DNA of 47,103 nt. It comes from an uncultured Eudoraea sp. (GTDB taxonomy: Bacteria > Bacteroidota > Bacteroidia > Flavobacteriales > Flavobacteriaceae). Location of the stretch: positions 1 to 47,103 of the forward strand of contig CAMYJF010000023.1 of assembly GCA_947258555.1 (NCBI GenBank), read 5' to 3'. The first letter of the stretch is position 1. Every line of letters starts with the position of its first letter. The notes below the pieces were generated by a model. It saw only the letters and a program-made list of their open reading frames with translations. It made no database searches and was not told where the DNA came from. Below, one piece after another: positions 23,693 to 32,148 of the stretch. The translations under genes were made by a program, and so were the position numbers.

Positions 23693-24628
23693 ATGGATCA
23701 TATTCTGGTAGCAGATAAGCTCACTAAAAATTTTGGTGACCATCAGGCATTGAACCATGTTTCAATTCAAATGCCCAGAGGTAGTATTTATGGAGTTTTG
23801 GGTCCTAATGGCGCTGGCAAAACAACCCTCTTGCGGATCATAAATCAAATCACTGCCCCGGATCAGGGCCAGGTTTTTTTTGATGGACAACCTCTCAAAC
23901 CACAACACGTGACGCAGATCGGTTATCTTCCCGAAGAAAGAGGTTTGTATAAGAGTATGAAAGTAGGTGAGCAAACCATGTACCTGGCGCAGTTAAAAGG
24001 GTTAAGTAAAACAGAAGCCAAAACCCGCTTGAAGTACTGGTTTGAACGATTCGATATTGGAGATTGGTGGGGTAGAAAAGTCCAAGAGCTCTCTAAAGGC
24101 ATGGCTCAAAAGATCCAATTTATAGTGACCATCTTACATGAACCAAAATTGTTAATATTCGATGAACCTTTTAGTGGCTTTGATCCCATAAATGCAAATC
24201 TAATCAAGGACGAGATCCTCGCACTTAAAGAAAAGGGAACGTCCATAATATTTTCTACCCATCGTATGGAAACCGTAGAAGAGCTCTGTGAGTATATCGC
24301 CCTACTTAACGAAGCAGAGATCATCCTAGATGGAAAGCTATCTGATATAAAAAAAGCTTATAAGAACAATAAGTTTGAAGTAGGAATCCATGTGACAGAA
24401 GGGGAGGGCATTGTAACAGAAATACAAGATGTATTTTCGATATCATCTATACATTTTAATGAGATCGATGGGCAATTAAATTTCGACATACAATTGCCAG
24501 ATTCAGATACACGCTCTTTTCTGAACTATCTCTCAGAAAAAGGGACAATTAATAATTTTGTCGAGAGGATTCCTTCTACCAGCGATATTTTTATTCAAAC
24601 CGTTCAAAACAAACTTGGCCATGTCTAA
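23693..24628 (+). CDS. ABC transporter ATP-binding protein (NatA-like)
   Basis: 311 residues from ATG 23693. Walker A GPNGAGKTT (near residue 37-45), signature LSKGMAQKIQF in place of LSGGQ, Walker B LLIFDEPFSGFDP, switch histidine in IIFSTHRME. The C-terminal 80 residues are an extra domain found in NatA/CcmA-like exporters (FEVGIHVTEGEG, LNFDIQLPDSDTRSFLNYL). Its stop overlaps the permease start by 8 bases (ATGTCTAA), so together they form one exporter, similar in pattern to the NatAB Na+ extrusion system; the substrate is unknown. It begins a run of five tightly spaced genes. Confidence 0.92.
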   Translation: MDHILVADKLTKNFGDHQALNHVSIQMPRGSIYGVLGPNGAGKTTLLRIINQITAPDQGQVFFDGQPLKPQHVTQIGYLPEERGLYKSMKVGEQTMYLAQLKGLSKTEAKTRLKYWFERFDIGDWWGRKVQELSKGMAQKIQFIVTILHEPKLLIFDEPFSGFDPINANLIKDEILALKEKGTSIIFSTHRMETVEELCEYIALLNEAEIILDGKLSDIKKAYKNNKFEVGIHVTEGEGIVTEIQDVFSISSIHFNEIDGQLNFDIQLPDSDTRSFLNYLSEKGTINNFVERIPSTSDIFIQTVQNKLGHV

Positions 24629-25955
24629 ATTGAGTTTAATTATTCGTAGGGAATACCTGGCCAAGGTGCGCAATAAGTCCTTTGTGATCATGACGATCCT
24701 GAGTCCCGTATTATTGGTTGGGATGATCGTATTGATCGCATTTTTGACAAAGGTGAATGACAGTGAAAAACGGGTCATTGGCCTGCTTAATGAAGGCCCT
24801 TATTTTAGCACAGACTTCAATCCTACGGATAGCTATTCCTATCTCCACTTTAACGATATTTCTTTAGAAGCAGCAAAGGATTCAACACGTAGCATGGGCT
24901 TTTATGGTTTGCTTTATATTCCCGAGGCAGCAAATGTTGAAACTACTCTGATGAATACTGTTTTCTACACTGAAGATGCACCACTGGCAGCAGTGATAGA
25001 TAATCTTGAAGATATATTCCAATACCGCTTGCAGCAGTTTAAATTAACCAGCATAGGTATTTCCGCTGAAGAATTTGCAGAGATTGACGACCGATTCGAC
25101 ATGCAGACGGCAACTTTTGACGGAGATCAAAACCTAAAAGGGATCAATGAAATAAAAGCGTTGATCGGAGGAGGTTTTGGGTATTTGATCATGATGTTCA
25201 TTATTATTTACGGAGGCTTTGTTATGCGTAGTGTGATCGAGGAAAAGACGAGCCGGATCATTGAAGTGATCATATCTTCGGTTCGCCCCTTTCAATTAAT
25301 GCTGGGCAAGATTATTGGCACATCCCTTGCCGGGATCACGCAGTTTATTATTTGGATCATATCTGCAGCTATCCTTTTGGTCGTCGTCATGTTATTTTTT
25401 GGAATAGATGTGACTGCACTAAACCAGAGTGCCTCCGCTATGCCGGCAGGCCTTCCCGGCAGTGAAGTACCAGCAGCTGTAGATACCTTGCAATTATATG
25501 CCGAGGAGTTGTATAGGTTTCCCTGGCTGATGTTAATATTTTTCTTTATTATTTATTTTATTCTGGGCTACTTAATTTATAGCTCAATATATGCCGCCAT
25601 TGGTGCCGCAGTCGATAATGAAACGGATACACAACAATTCATATTTCCCATCATTCTTCCCTTAATGCTGGCGATATATGTAGGGTTCTTCTCTGTATTT
25701 GGCAACCCGCATGGTCCCATTGCAGTAGGTTTTTCTCTTTTTCCGCTAACCTCCCCAATAGTTATGCTGATGCGCTTGCCTTCTGGTATAGGTGCAGGAG
25801 GTGTCCCTGTTTGGCAATTGATCGCTTCCATAGCCCTGTTGATCATTACTTTTATAGGGATTGTATGGCTGGCAGCTAAAATATATCGGGTAGGTATTTT
25901 GATGTATGGAAAAAAACCAACATATAAAGAGCTTTGGAAGTGGCTCAAATATTAG
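24621..25955 (+). CDS. ABC-2 type transporter permease (NatB-like)
   Basis: 444 residues from ATG 24621. An N-terminal membrane helix (FVIMTILSPVLLVGMIVLIAFL), a 150-residue extracytoplasmic domain, then five or more helices. VMRSVIEEKTSRIIEVIISSVRPFQLMLGKIIG is the amphipathic coupling segment typical of NatB/ABC-2 permeases. The ATG overlaps the ATPase stop. Other starts in the long upstream frame lie within the ATPase gene and are less likely. A mechanosensitive channel follows 37 bases later. Confidence 0.92.
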   Translation: MSKLSLIIRREYLAKVRNKSFVIMTILSPVLLVGMIVLIAFLTKVNDSEKRVIGLLNEGPYFSTDFNPTDSYSYLHFNDISLEAAKDSTRSMGFYGLLYIPEAANVETTLMNTVFYTEDAPLAAVIDNLEDIFQYRLQQFKLTSIGISAEEFAEIDDRFDMQTATFDGDQNLKGINEIKALIGGGFGYLIMMFIIIYGGFVMRSVIEEKTSRIIEVIISSVRPFQLMLGKIIGTSLAGITQFIIWIISAAILLVVVMLFFGIDVTALNQSASAMPAGLPGSEVPAAVDTLQLYAEELYRFPWLMLIFFFIIYFILGYLIYSSIYAAIGAAVDNETDTQQFIFPIILPLMLAIYVGFFSVFGNPHGPIAVGFSLFPLTSPIVMLMRLPSGIGAGGVPVWQLIASIALLIITFIGIVWLAAKIYRVGILMYGKKPTYKELWKWLKY

Positions 25956-25992
25956 AAATTGTGTACTTTAAATTCGAAATTCCAAATGCGTT

Positions 25993-26853
25993 ATGAACGA
26001 ATTCCTTCAAAAAGCTAAGGAGATACTTAATTGGGGTATTCACATTGGAGATGCGAAGAATGGCATTCATCTGACTCTGGGCATTTTTTTGATGTTACTG
26101 TTGGCCATATTGGCGACAAATATCTTTTTGCGATTTTTCAGGAAAGTAGTAACTCGTAAAATGGAAAGGGAAGACAAGTTGAAATTTGTCAGCATCTTCC
26201 AGTTTCTTAAGTATGCTATTTATTTGGTCGTTGTCCTGATAACACTAAGCGCGGTAGGAGTAAACATCACGCTTTTAATCACTGCCTCGGCCGCCCTCTT
26301 TGTTGGTTTGGGTCTGGCACTCCAGGATCTGTTTCAAGACCTGATCGGCGGAATTTATGTTATAGTCGACAAATCATTAAGTGTTGGCGATATCATAGAA
26401 GTTGATAGTCGTGTTGGCCGGGTCCAGGAGATCAAACTCCGAACCACTAGAGCAGTAACCCCTGATGATAAAGTGATCATCATACCCAACCATAAATTCA
26501 TAAAGGATACAGTTTATAATTATACCCAAAACCGCTTGATTACCATTGAAGCGGTAAAAGTAGGCGTAGCCTACGGCAGTGACGTCGATCTGGTGAGTAA
26601 GTTACTTCTCAAAAGCCTGGAAGGAATAGAGGGCGTGCTTCATACTCCTGAGCCTTTTGTTTGGTTCGAAGACTTTGCAGATTCTTCGCTTTTATTCTCA
26701 ATCCGATTTTATGTTGCCGATAGCTTTAGGACCATGTCCACCAAAAGCGCAATTCGCTTTAGGATAGATTCGCTTTTTAGAGAAAACAAAATTAAAATTC
26801 CTTTCCCTCAAAGAGATATTCATATCATTAGCCAACCAAAAACTGATCATTAA
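25993..26853 (+). CDS. MscS-type mechanosensitive channel
   Basis: 286 residues with three membrane helices near the N-terminus. The third helix ITLLITASAALFVGLGLALQDLFQDLIGG is the Gly/Ala-rich pore helix of MscS, followed by the beta domain (GDIIEVDSRVGRVQEIKLRTTRAVTPDDKVIIIPNHKFI) and the C-terminal cytoplasmic vestibule (VGVAYGSDVDLVSKLLLKSLE). It opens under membrane tension after osmotic downshock. Its place in a cluster with an ABC exporter, an outer-membrane protein and a response regulator suggests an envelope-stress theme. Confidence 0.94.
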   Translation: MNEFLQKAKEILNWGIHIGDAKNGIHLTLGIFLMLLLAILATNIFLRFFRKVVTRKMEREDKLKFVSIFQFLKYAIYLVVVLITLSAVGVNITLLITASAALFVGLGLALQDLFQDLIGGIYVIVDKSLSVGDIIEVDSRVGRVQEIKLRTTRAVTPDDKVIIIPNHKFIKDTVYNYTQNRLITIEAVKVGVAYGSDVDLVSKLLLKSLEGIEGVLHTPEPFVWFEDFADSSLLFSIRFYVADSFRTMSTKSAIRFRIDSLFRENKIKIPFPQRDIHIISQPKTDH

Positions 26854-26868
26854 CCTAATACCACCATT

Positions 26869-27738
26869 CTGAAATACGCCTTGCTTTTTCTTATTTTTTT
26901 CGGCTCTACTCTATTAGTAACGGGGCAGAGTACAGATCTGGCCCGGATTGAATACACGTCGCTTCCGGACAGTAAATCGGATACAGAATCAAGACGATAC
27001 CGAGTCTTGATCAATGCACCGATCAAGACCGGATTGGAAGAATACCTCGTATTAGGAGGTGATTATAGCCGTATTGATATTTTACCTAGAAATCCACTTC
27101 CGTTCGATGGATCTTCCATTCGAAAATTGCACGTGATCGACTTCAATATGGGGTATATATTCAAATGGAACGAGAATTGGCGATTTGTTGGGATTTTTAC
27201 CCCGAGGATAGCCTCGAATTTGGTAAGCGGCATAGAGCCTAATGATTTTAAGATCAATGCAACAGCTAGTTTGTGGAAGGAACGAAAAGATGCCGAGAAA
27301 CCTTTCAGGTTAGTCCTTGGCTTGAGTTATAACAGTGCAACGGGCTTGCCAGTACCTTTACCTTTGATCAATTACTACAGACGATTTCATCCGAATTGGT
27401 CCTTTACCCTTGGAATCCCCAAGTCCCAGTTCCGATATTACTTAAATGAAAAGCATATTTTCGATGCTTCTTTGTTCCTGGATGGTTATTTTGTAAATAT
27501 TCAAGAGGATATCCCCGTGTCCGATGATCAAATAGCAAGCGCTGTTTCATTGTCAATAGTTGTTGGATCGATTGGATATCAATTCAAGATCAGTAAATAT
27601 GTATCCTGGCAATCCTGGATCGGGCATTCCATTATTCAAAAAGGGATATTAAGAGATGACAACCGGAACAAGGTATTTGAAGTTAATAGTGATCCTGGTT
27701 TTTATTTCAGGTCCGGCATAAAAATGTCAATTTTTTAA
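26869..27738 (+). CDS. Outer-membrane beta-barrel protein (DUF6268-like)
   Basis: 289 residues if started at CTG 26869, which gives a signal peptide LKYALLFLIFFGSTLLVTGQS with normal n, h and c regions; the only other options are TTG 26881 or ATT 26866. No ATG is available, so the start is unusual. The mature part has many alternating strands (FNMGYIFKWNENWRFVGIFTPRIAS, SWQSWIGHSI) and ends GIKMSIF, a barrel-type terminal Phe. It resembles DUF6268 proteins. It sits 15 bases after the MscS gene and 8 before the response regulator gene. Confidence 0.75.
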   Translation: MKYALLFLIFFGSTLLVTGQSTDLARIEYTSLPDSKSDTESRRYRVLINAPIKTGLEEYLVLGGDYSRIDILPRNPLPFDGSSIRKLHVIDFNMGYIFKWNENWRFVGIFTPRIASNLVSGIEPNDFKINATASLWKERKDAEKPFRLVLGLSYNSATGLPVPLPLINYYRRFHPNWSFTLGIPKSQFRYYLNEKHIFDASLFLDGYFVNIQEDIPVSDDQIASAVSLSIVVGSIGYQFKISKYVSWQSWIGHSIIQKGILRDDNRNKVFEVNSDPGFYFRSGIKMSIF

Positions 27739-27746
27739 ATAGATCA

Positions 27747-28910
27747 ATGGCGAAAATATTAGTTATAGAAGATGAGGCTGCCATCAGGCGTGTGTTGGTT
27801 AAAATTCTTACCGAAGAGAGTGATACGTATGAAGTTGAGGAAGCAGAAGATGGAGTAAAAGGCTTAGATCAAATCAAAAAAAATGAGTACGACCTTGCCC
27901 TTTGTGATATAAAAATGCCAAAAATGGATGGTATGGAAGTACTGCAATCAGCTAAGAAAATCAAACCTGAGGTTCCTTTTATTATGATATCAGGTCATGG
28001 CGATCTTGATACAGCAGTTCATGCCATGCGGATAGGTGCCTTTGATTATATTTCCAAACCGCCAGACCTCAATCGCTTGCTTACAACTGTACGTAATGCG
28101 CTGGACAGAAAGGAACTCGTCGTAGAAAATAAAACGCTACGCAAGAAGATCAGCAAAAACTATGAAATGGTAGGCGAGGGCAAGGAGATCCAGATCATAA
28201 AAGATATGATCGAAAAAGTCGCTCCAACAGACGCCCGTGTCCTAATTACCGGTGCTAATGGTACAGGAAAAGAACTTGTAGCTCATTGGATCCATGAAAA
28301 AAGTGAACGTAGCAGCGGCCCCTTCATTGAAGTGAATTGTGCGGCCATCCCTTCAGAATTAATAGAAAGTGAGCTTTTTGGTCATGTGAAGGGTGCATTT
28401 ACATCAGCGGTGAAGGACAGGGCAGGGAAGTTTGAAACAGCCAATAAAGGGACCATCTTCCTGGACGAAATTGGGGATATGAGTTTATCTGCACAGGCCA
28501 AAGTTCTGAGGGCCTTGCAAGAGAACAAGATCTCACGAGTAGGCTCAGACAAGGATATCAAAGTTGATGTTCGTGTTGTGGCCGCCACTAATAAAGATCT
28601 TGACAAAGAAATTGCAGAAGGAAGATTTCGTGAAGATTTGTACCACAGATTAGCCGTGATCCTGATAAAAGTACCAGCCTTGAATGATCGAAGGAAAGAC
28701 ATACCTCTCCTGATAGAACATTTTGCCTCCAAAATAGCCAGTGAGCAAGGTATTTCAAAGAAGAAATTTTCTTCAAAGGCCATTAGCCTTTTAAAGGGGT
28801 ATGATTGGACAGGTAATATTCGGGAACTTCGTAATGTAGTTGAGCGTTTAATTATCCTCGGCGGCGAAGAGATATCCGAAGGGGATGTCAAACTCTTCGC
28901 CAGCAAATAG
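27747..28910 (+). CDS. NtrC-family response regulator lacking the DNA-binding domain
   Basis: 387 residues. Receiver domain with acidic pocket near residues 8-10 and the phosphorylated Asp54 (ALCDIKMPKMDG). Then an AAA+ sigma-54 interaction domain with Walker A GANGTGKE, the loop ELFGHVKGAFTSA (GAFTGA in standard members, here Ser replaces the second Gly) and Walker B GTIFLDEIGDM, R-fingers near FREDLYHRLAV. It ends right after RELRNVVERLIILGG...VKLFASK: there is no Fis-type helix-turn-helix. No histidine kinase is adjacent. It is the last gene of the five-gene run. Confidence 0.92.
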   Translation: MAKILVIEDEAAIRRVLVKILTEESDTYEVEEAEDGVKGLDQIKKNEYDLALCDIKMPKMDGMEVLQSAKKIKPEVPFIMISGHGDLDTAVHAMRIGAFDYISKPPDLNRLLTTVRNALDRKELVVENKTLRKKISKNYEMVGEGKEIQIIKDMIEKVAPTDARVLITGANGTGKELVAHWIHEKSERSSGPFIEVNCAAIPSELIESELFGHVKGAFTSAVKDRAGKFETANKGTIFLDEIGDMSLSAQAKVLRALQENKISRVGSDKDIKVDVRVVAATNKDLDKEIAEGRFREDLYHRLAVILIKVPALNDRRKDIPLLIEHFASKIASEQGISKKKFSSKAISLLKGYDWTGNIRELRNVVERLIILGGEEISEGDVKLFASK

Positions 28911-28936
28911 GATGTATATTGTTTGGGGGTAAAGGG

Positions 28937-29629
28937 TTACTTTCCACAGCTTTCCAGCCTGCGAAGGGCATTTTCGGTAATCTCTTTGGTTCGGAAATTA
29001 TAGTACTTCTTTCCTGGTGTCAGGTCTTTTCGCAACAGCTCTTGTGAACAGTGTGCATATATTTTTGATGCAAAATCATAAGCTTCCCGGCAGTTCACGT
29101 TTTTTACAACTTCATCCAGGGAGTTTTTAAAATTCACCAACGCCTTATCGATCATGTTGTGAAGATCTTTTTCTTTCGGCATTTTCTGTGCAAGTTTTTC
29201 TTCAGCAGCGGTTTTAGTATTCATAGCTAAGAGATCTGAAGCGTACAAGCTCACGTGAAGTTCATCGTGCTTTTCTAAAGCCTCCAAACTGCCATAGGTA
29301 CTCTCAAGGGCCCGTTTCAAAAGTATTTTAGCTCCTTTTAATGAGCCAATTCTTGTGGCTTTTTTCAAATTTTCAAGACCTTCATCTATACTTTTCAGGG
29401 CATAATCACAACCACAGGCCTCAAATTGAGTTCTGGATTTTTCTATGGCATTTAATGCTTTGTACGCATAGTACCTGGAAAAATTTATGTCTTCTGCCTT
29501 AATAGCCTGTTGCGTCTGCGATTTTATGTAGCCTAAATTTGAGCCAACATAGTCACATGCACGCTTATTGCCAATTGCTGAAAAGGGTATGAGAAAAAGG
29601 ACGAAAAGGATCGTGTAGGTAGGTCTCAT
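28937..29629 (-). CDS. Secreted helical protein of unknown function with conserved cysteines
   Basis: 230 residues from ATG 29629 (MRPTYTILFVLFLIPFSAIG as signal peptide); an earlier start at 29665 would put hydrophilic residues before the signal. The mature part is almost all helical, with pairs such as CGCDYALKS and NCREAY and a C-terminal LESCGK, giving several cysteines likely to form disulfides. Repeated A..K..L patterns suggest stacked helices. It resembles unnamed Flavobacteriaceae periplasmic proteins. Function unknown. Confidence 0.75.
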   Translation of the reverse strand: MRPTYTILFVLFLIPFSAIGNKRACDYVGSNLGYIKSQTQQAIKAEDINFSRYYAYKALNAIEKSRTQFEACGCDYALKSIDEGLENLKKATRIGSLKGAKILLKRALESTYGSLEALEKHDELHVSLYASDLLAMNTKTAAEEKLAQKMPKEKDLHNMIDKALVNFKNSLDEVVKNVNCREAYDFASKIYAHCSQELLRKDLTPGKKYYNFRTKEITENALRRLESCGK

Positions 29630-29819
29630 AGCATAGTAATAATTAGGTAAATTCGGGTAAACCAAAATTAGGCCAGTACGTCTTTGAGTCCTTATTTATT
29701 CGATAAAACGTTCAGAAGTTTCGTACAACGGAACTTTTCCCCTGAAAATCGCCTTTTGCGACCTCAAAATTGGCGGGCACTGTTGCATTTCATCCGCTTT
29801 TTGAAGTATCTTACCCGAT

Positions 29820-30704
29820 ATGAAGCAAATAAATATTGAAGCTTACAAGGCGTCTCCTGACCTCTCTCTGGCTTCTCGGCAAACATATGAAAAGCTTGAT
29901 GAGACGGACAAGCGCCTCAAGAAAAAGCTGGAAAAGATCCGGGAAGATCTCGGGGATTTTCAAAACACCCTATATGCCCATGACAAATATGCTGTGCTTA
30001 TTTGTTTGCAAGGAATGGATACATCCGGGAAAGACAGTTTGATCAGGGAAGTTTTTAAGGATTGCAATGTCAATGGAGTTAAGGTACATAGTTTTAAAGT
30101 ACCCACAGATTTAGAACTAAGCCATGACTATTTATGGCGCCACTACATAGCACTACCCTCTAAAGGTACATTTGGCGTTTTCAATCGTACCCATTATGAA
30201 AATGTATTGGTCACTCGGGTACATCCGGAATATATATTGAATGAACATATCCCGCATATTCACTCAGTTGAAGATATAGACCAGGATTTTTGGGACCGGC
30301 GATTCGAACAAATAAACAATTTTGAAAAACACCTGGCTCAAAATGGAACACTGATCTTTAAATTTTACTTACACCTTTCAAAAGAGGAACAACGACAACG
30401 ACTTTTAAGAAGGCTTCGCCTCGATGAGAAGCATTGGAAATTTTCTCCCGGAGACCTCAAAGAACGCAAGCTCTGGGATTCCTATATGAAATGCTATGAA
30501 GAAGCTATTAGACGAACGACATTTGATCACGCACCCTGGTTCGTGATCCCGGCAGACAACAAGCCTTCTGCCAGGGTACTTGTCGCATCTATCTTACTAA
30601 ATTCTTTGCGGAAGTATACAGATATTAAGGAACCGGAATTGGAGAATAAAATAAAGGATAATATCCCTATGTATAAAGAAGAACTTGAAAGCGATAAAGA
30701 ATGA
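29820..30704 (+). CDS. ppk2: Polyphosphate kinase 2 (class III-like)
   Basis: 294 residues, PPK2 family. Walker A GMDTSGKDSLIRE (near residues 63-75), substrate segment VHSFKVPTDLELSHDYLWR, Walker B FNRTHYENVLVTRVHPE, and the lid helix LSKEEQRQRLLRRLRLDEKHWKFS. The FNR.HYE.VL.VRVH pattern fits class III members, which use polyphosphate to make ATP from both AMP and ADP; assignment to class III is inference. The M28 peptidase gene starts in its stop codon region (ATGA, 4-base overlap). Confidence 0.92.
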   Translation: MKQINIEAYKASPDLSLASRQTYEKLDETDKRLKKKLEKIREDLGDFQNTLYAHDKYAVLICLQGMDTSGKDSLIREVFKDCNVNGVKVHSFKVPTDLELSHDYLWRHYIALPSKGTFGVFNRTHYENVLVTRVHPEYILNEHIPHIHSVEDIDQDFWDRRFEQINNFEKHLAQNGTLIFKFYLHLSKEEQRQRLLRRLRLDEKHWKFSPGDLKERKLWDSYMKCYEEAIRRTTFDHAPWFVIPADNKPSARVLVASILLNSLRKYTDIKEPELENKIKDNIPMYKEELESDKE

Positions 30705-32095
30705 GATCACTGTTGATATTGATGTGTGCTGTTTGTTTTGTCTCTTATGGACAATCCGAAGATGAGATCAAGATAAAAGCTATTTATGATGCTGCCCTGA
30801 CACAGGGTAAAGCGTACGATTGGTTAAACCATTTATCCAACCAGATCGGTGGTAGATTGTCTGGTTCGGTGCAAGCACAACTGGCGGTAGAGTATACACG
30901 GGATCAGCTAGACTCACTCGGACTCGATAATGTGTGGCTGCAACCGGTCATGGTACCAAAATGGGTTCGCGGTACTCCGGAATACGCCTACCTGGAGAGT
31001 AAGCCCGGAATTACTAATAGTGTGCCTATTTGTGCCCTGGGGGGTTCAGTGGCCACACCTTTAGGCGGATTAAAAGCCAATGTAGTAGAAGTAAAAGGCA
31101 CCGAGGATCTTCAAATGCTGGGGAGGGAAGCCATAGAAGGGAAGATCGTGTTTTATAACCGTCCAATGGATCCCACGCTAATAAACACATTTCAGTCGTA
31201 CTCTGGCTGTGTAGACCAGCGTTATTCCGGTGCTGCAGAAGCAGCTAAATATGGTGCTGTAGGTGTTGTTGTACGCTCAATGAATTTGCGATTGGATGAC
31301 TACCCGCACACAGGCTCAATGGGCTATGGGGAATTGCCGGTTGCAGAACGTATACCGGCAGCAGCGATTAGCACAAATGGAGCTGAATTGTTAAGTACCA
31401 CCTTGAAATTAAACCCTAATATCAAATTCTACTTCAAGCAGAATTGCCGGCAATTGGAAGATGTGCAGTCTTTTAATGTGATAGGAGAGATCCGAGGGAG
31501 TACAAATCCCGATGAGATCATGATCGTTGGGGGGCATCTGGATTCCTGGGACCTAGGGGATGGATCACATGACGATGGTGCAGGCTGTGTGCAAAGTATG
31601 GATGTCCTCAGGTTACTCAAAGTAACAGGATATAAACCTAAGCGAACGCTGCGGGTCGTTTTGTTTATGAATGAGGAAAACGGTCTAAGAGGTGGAAATG
31701 CCTATGCCGAAATGGCCAGAAAGAAAAATGAGAATCACGTATTTGCCCTGGAAAGTGATGCTGGAGGATTTTCTCCCCGTGGATTTTCTATTGATGCCAA
31801 TACAGAGAATTATGACCTGATAAAAGGATGGCAACCCTTATTTGAACCCTACCTGGTACATATGTTCATCAAAGGGGGAAGCGGAGCTGATATTGGTCCG
31901 CTAAAAAATGGAGAAGTGGTTTTGGCCGGACTGCGACCTGATTCCCAGCGTTATTTCGACCATCATCATGCCGAGAATGATACGTTTGAACATGTCAACA
32001 AACGGGAATTGGAACTAGGCGCTGCAGCAATGACAAGCCTCATATATCTGGTCGATAAGTACGGGGTGATCCCCCCAAAAAAAATTAAGGGTTGA
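30701..32095 (+). CDS. Secreted M28 family aminopeptidase
   Basis: 464 residues with signal peptide (residues 1-17, ending SYG). A protease-associated insert (about 110-260) splits the N-terminal part. The zinc ligands are visible as GGHLDSWD, DDGAG, NEENGLRGG (catalytic Glu followed by metal Glu), ESDAGGF and the C-terminal HHHAEND. Co-catalytic zinc peptidases of this type, like plasma glutamate carboxypeptidase, release N-terminal residues or cleave dipeptides outside the cytoplasm. Overlaps the ppk2 stop by 4 bases, so co-translated, although the functions differ. Confidence 0.93.
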   Translation: MRSLLILMCAVCFVSYGQSEDEIKIKAIYDAALTQGKAYDWLNHLSNQIGGRLSGSVQAQLAVEYTRDQLDSLGLDNVWLQPVMVPKWVRGTPEYAYLESKPGITNSVPICALGGSVATPLGGLKANVVEVKGTEDLQMLGREAIEGKIVFYNRPMDPTLINTFQSYSGCVDQRYSGAAEAAKYGAVGVVVRSMNLRLDDYPHTGSMGYGELPVAERIPAAAISTNGAELLSTTLKLNPNIKFYFKQNCRQLEDVQSFNVIGEIRGSTNPDEIMIVGGHLDSWDLGDGSHDDGAGCVQSMDVLRLLKVTGYKPKRTLRVVLFMNEENGLRGGNAYAEMARKKNENHVFALESDAGGFSPRGFSIDANTENYDLIKGWQPLFEPYLVHMFIKGGSGADIGPLKNGEVVLAGLRPDSQRYFDHHHAENDTFEHVNKRELELGAAAMTSLIYLVDKYGVIPPKKIKG

Positions 32096-32121
32096 GACTC
32101 TGGGAATCTTCCTGATAATAC

Positions 32122-32129
32122 TACCTTTG
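32122..32129 (+). promoter_or_regulatory. -7 box of the dual PPIase gene
   Basis: TACCTTTG, an exact TAnnTTTG match, 20 bases before ATG 32149. Confidence 0.6.
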
Positions 32130-32148
32130 CGGGCATTATAATTACACT

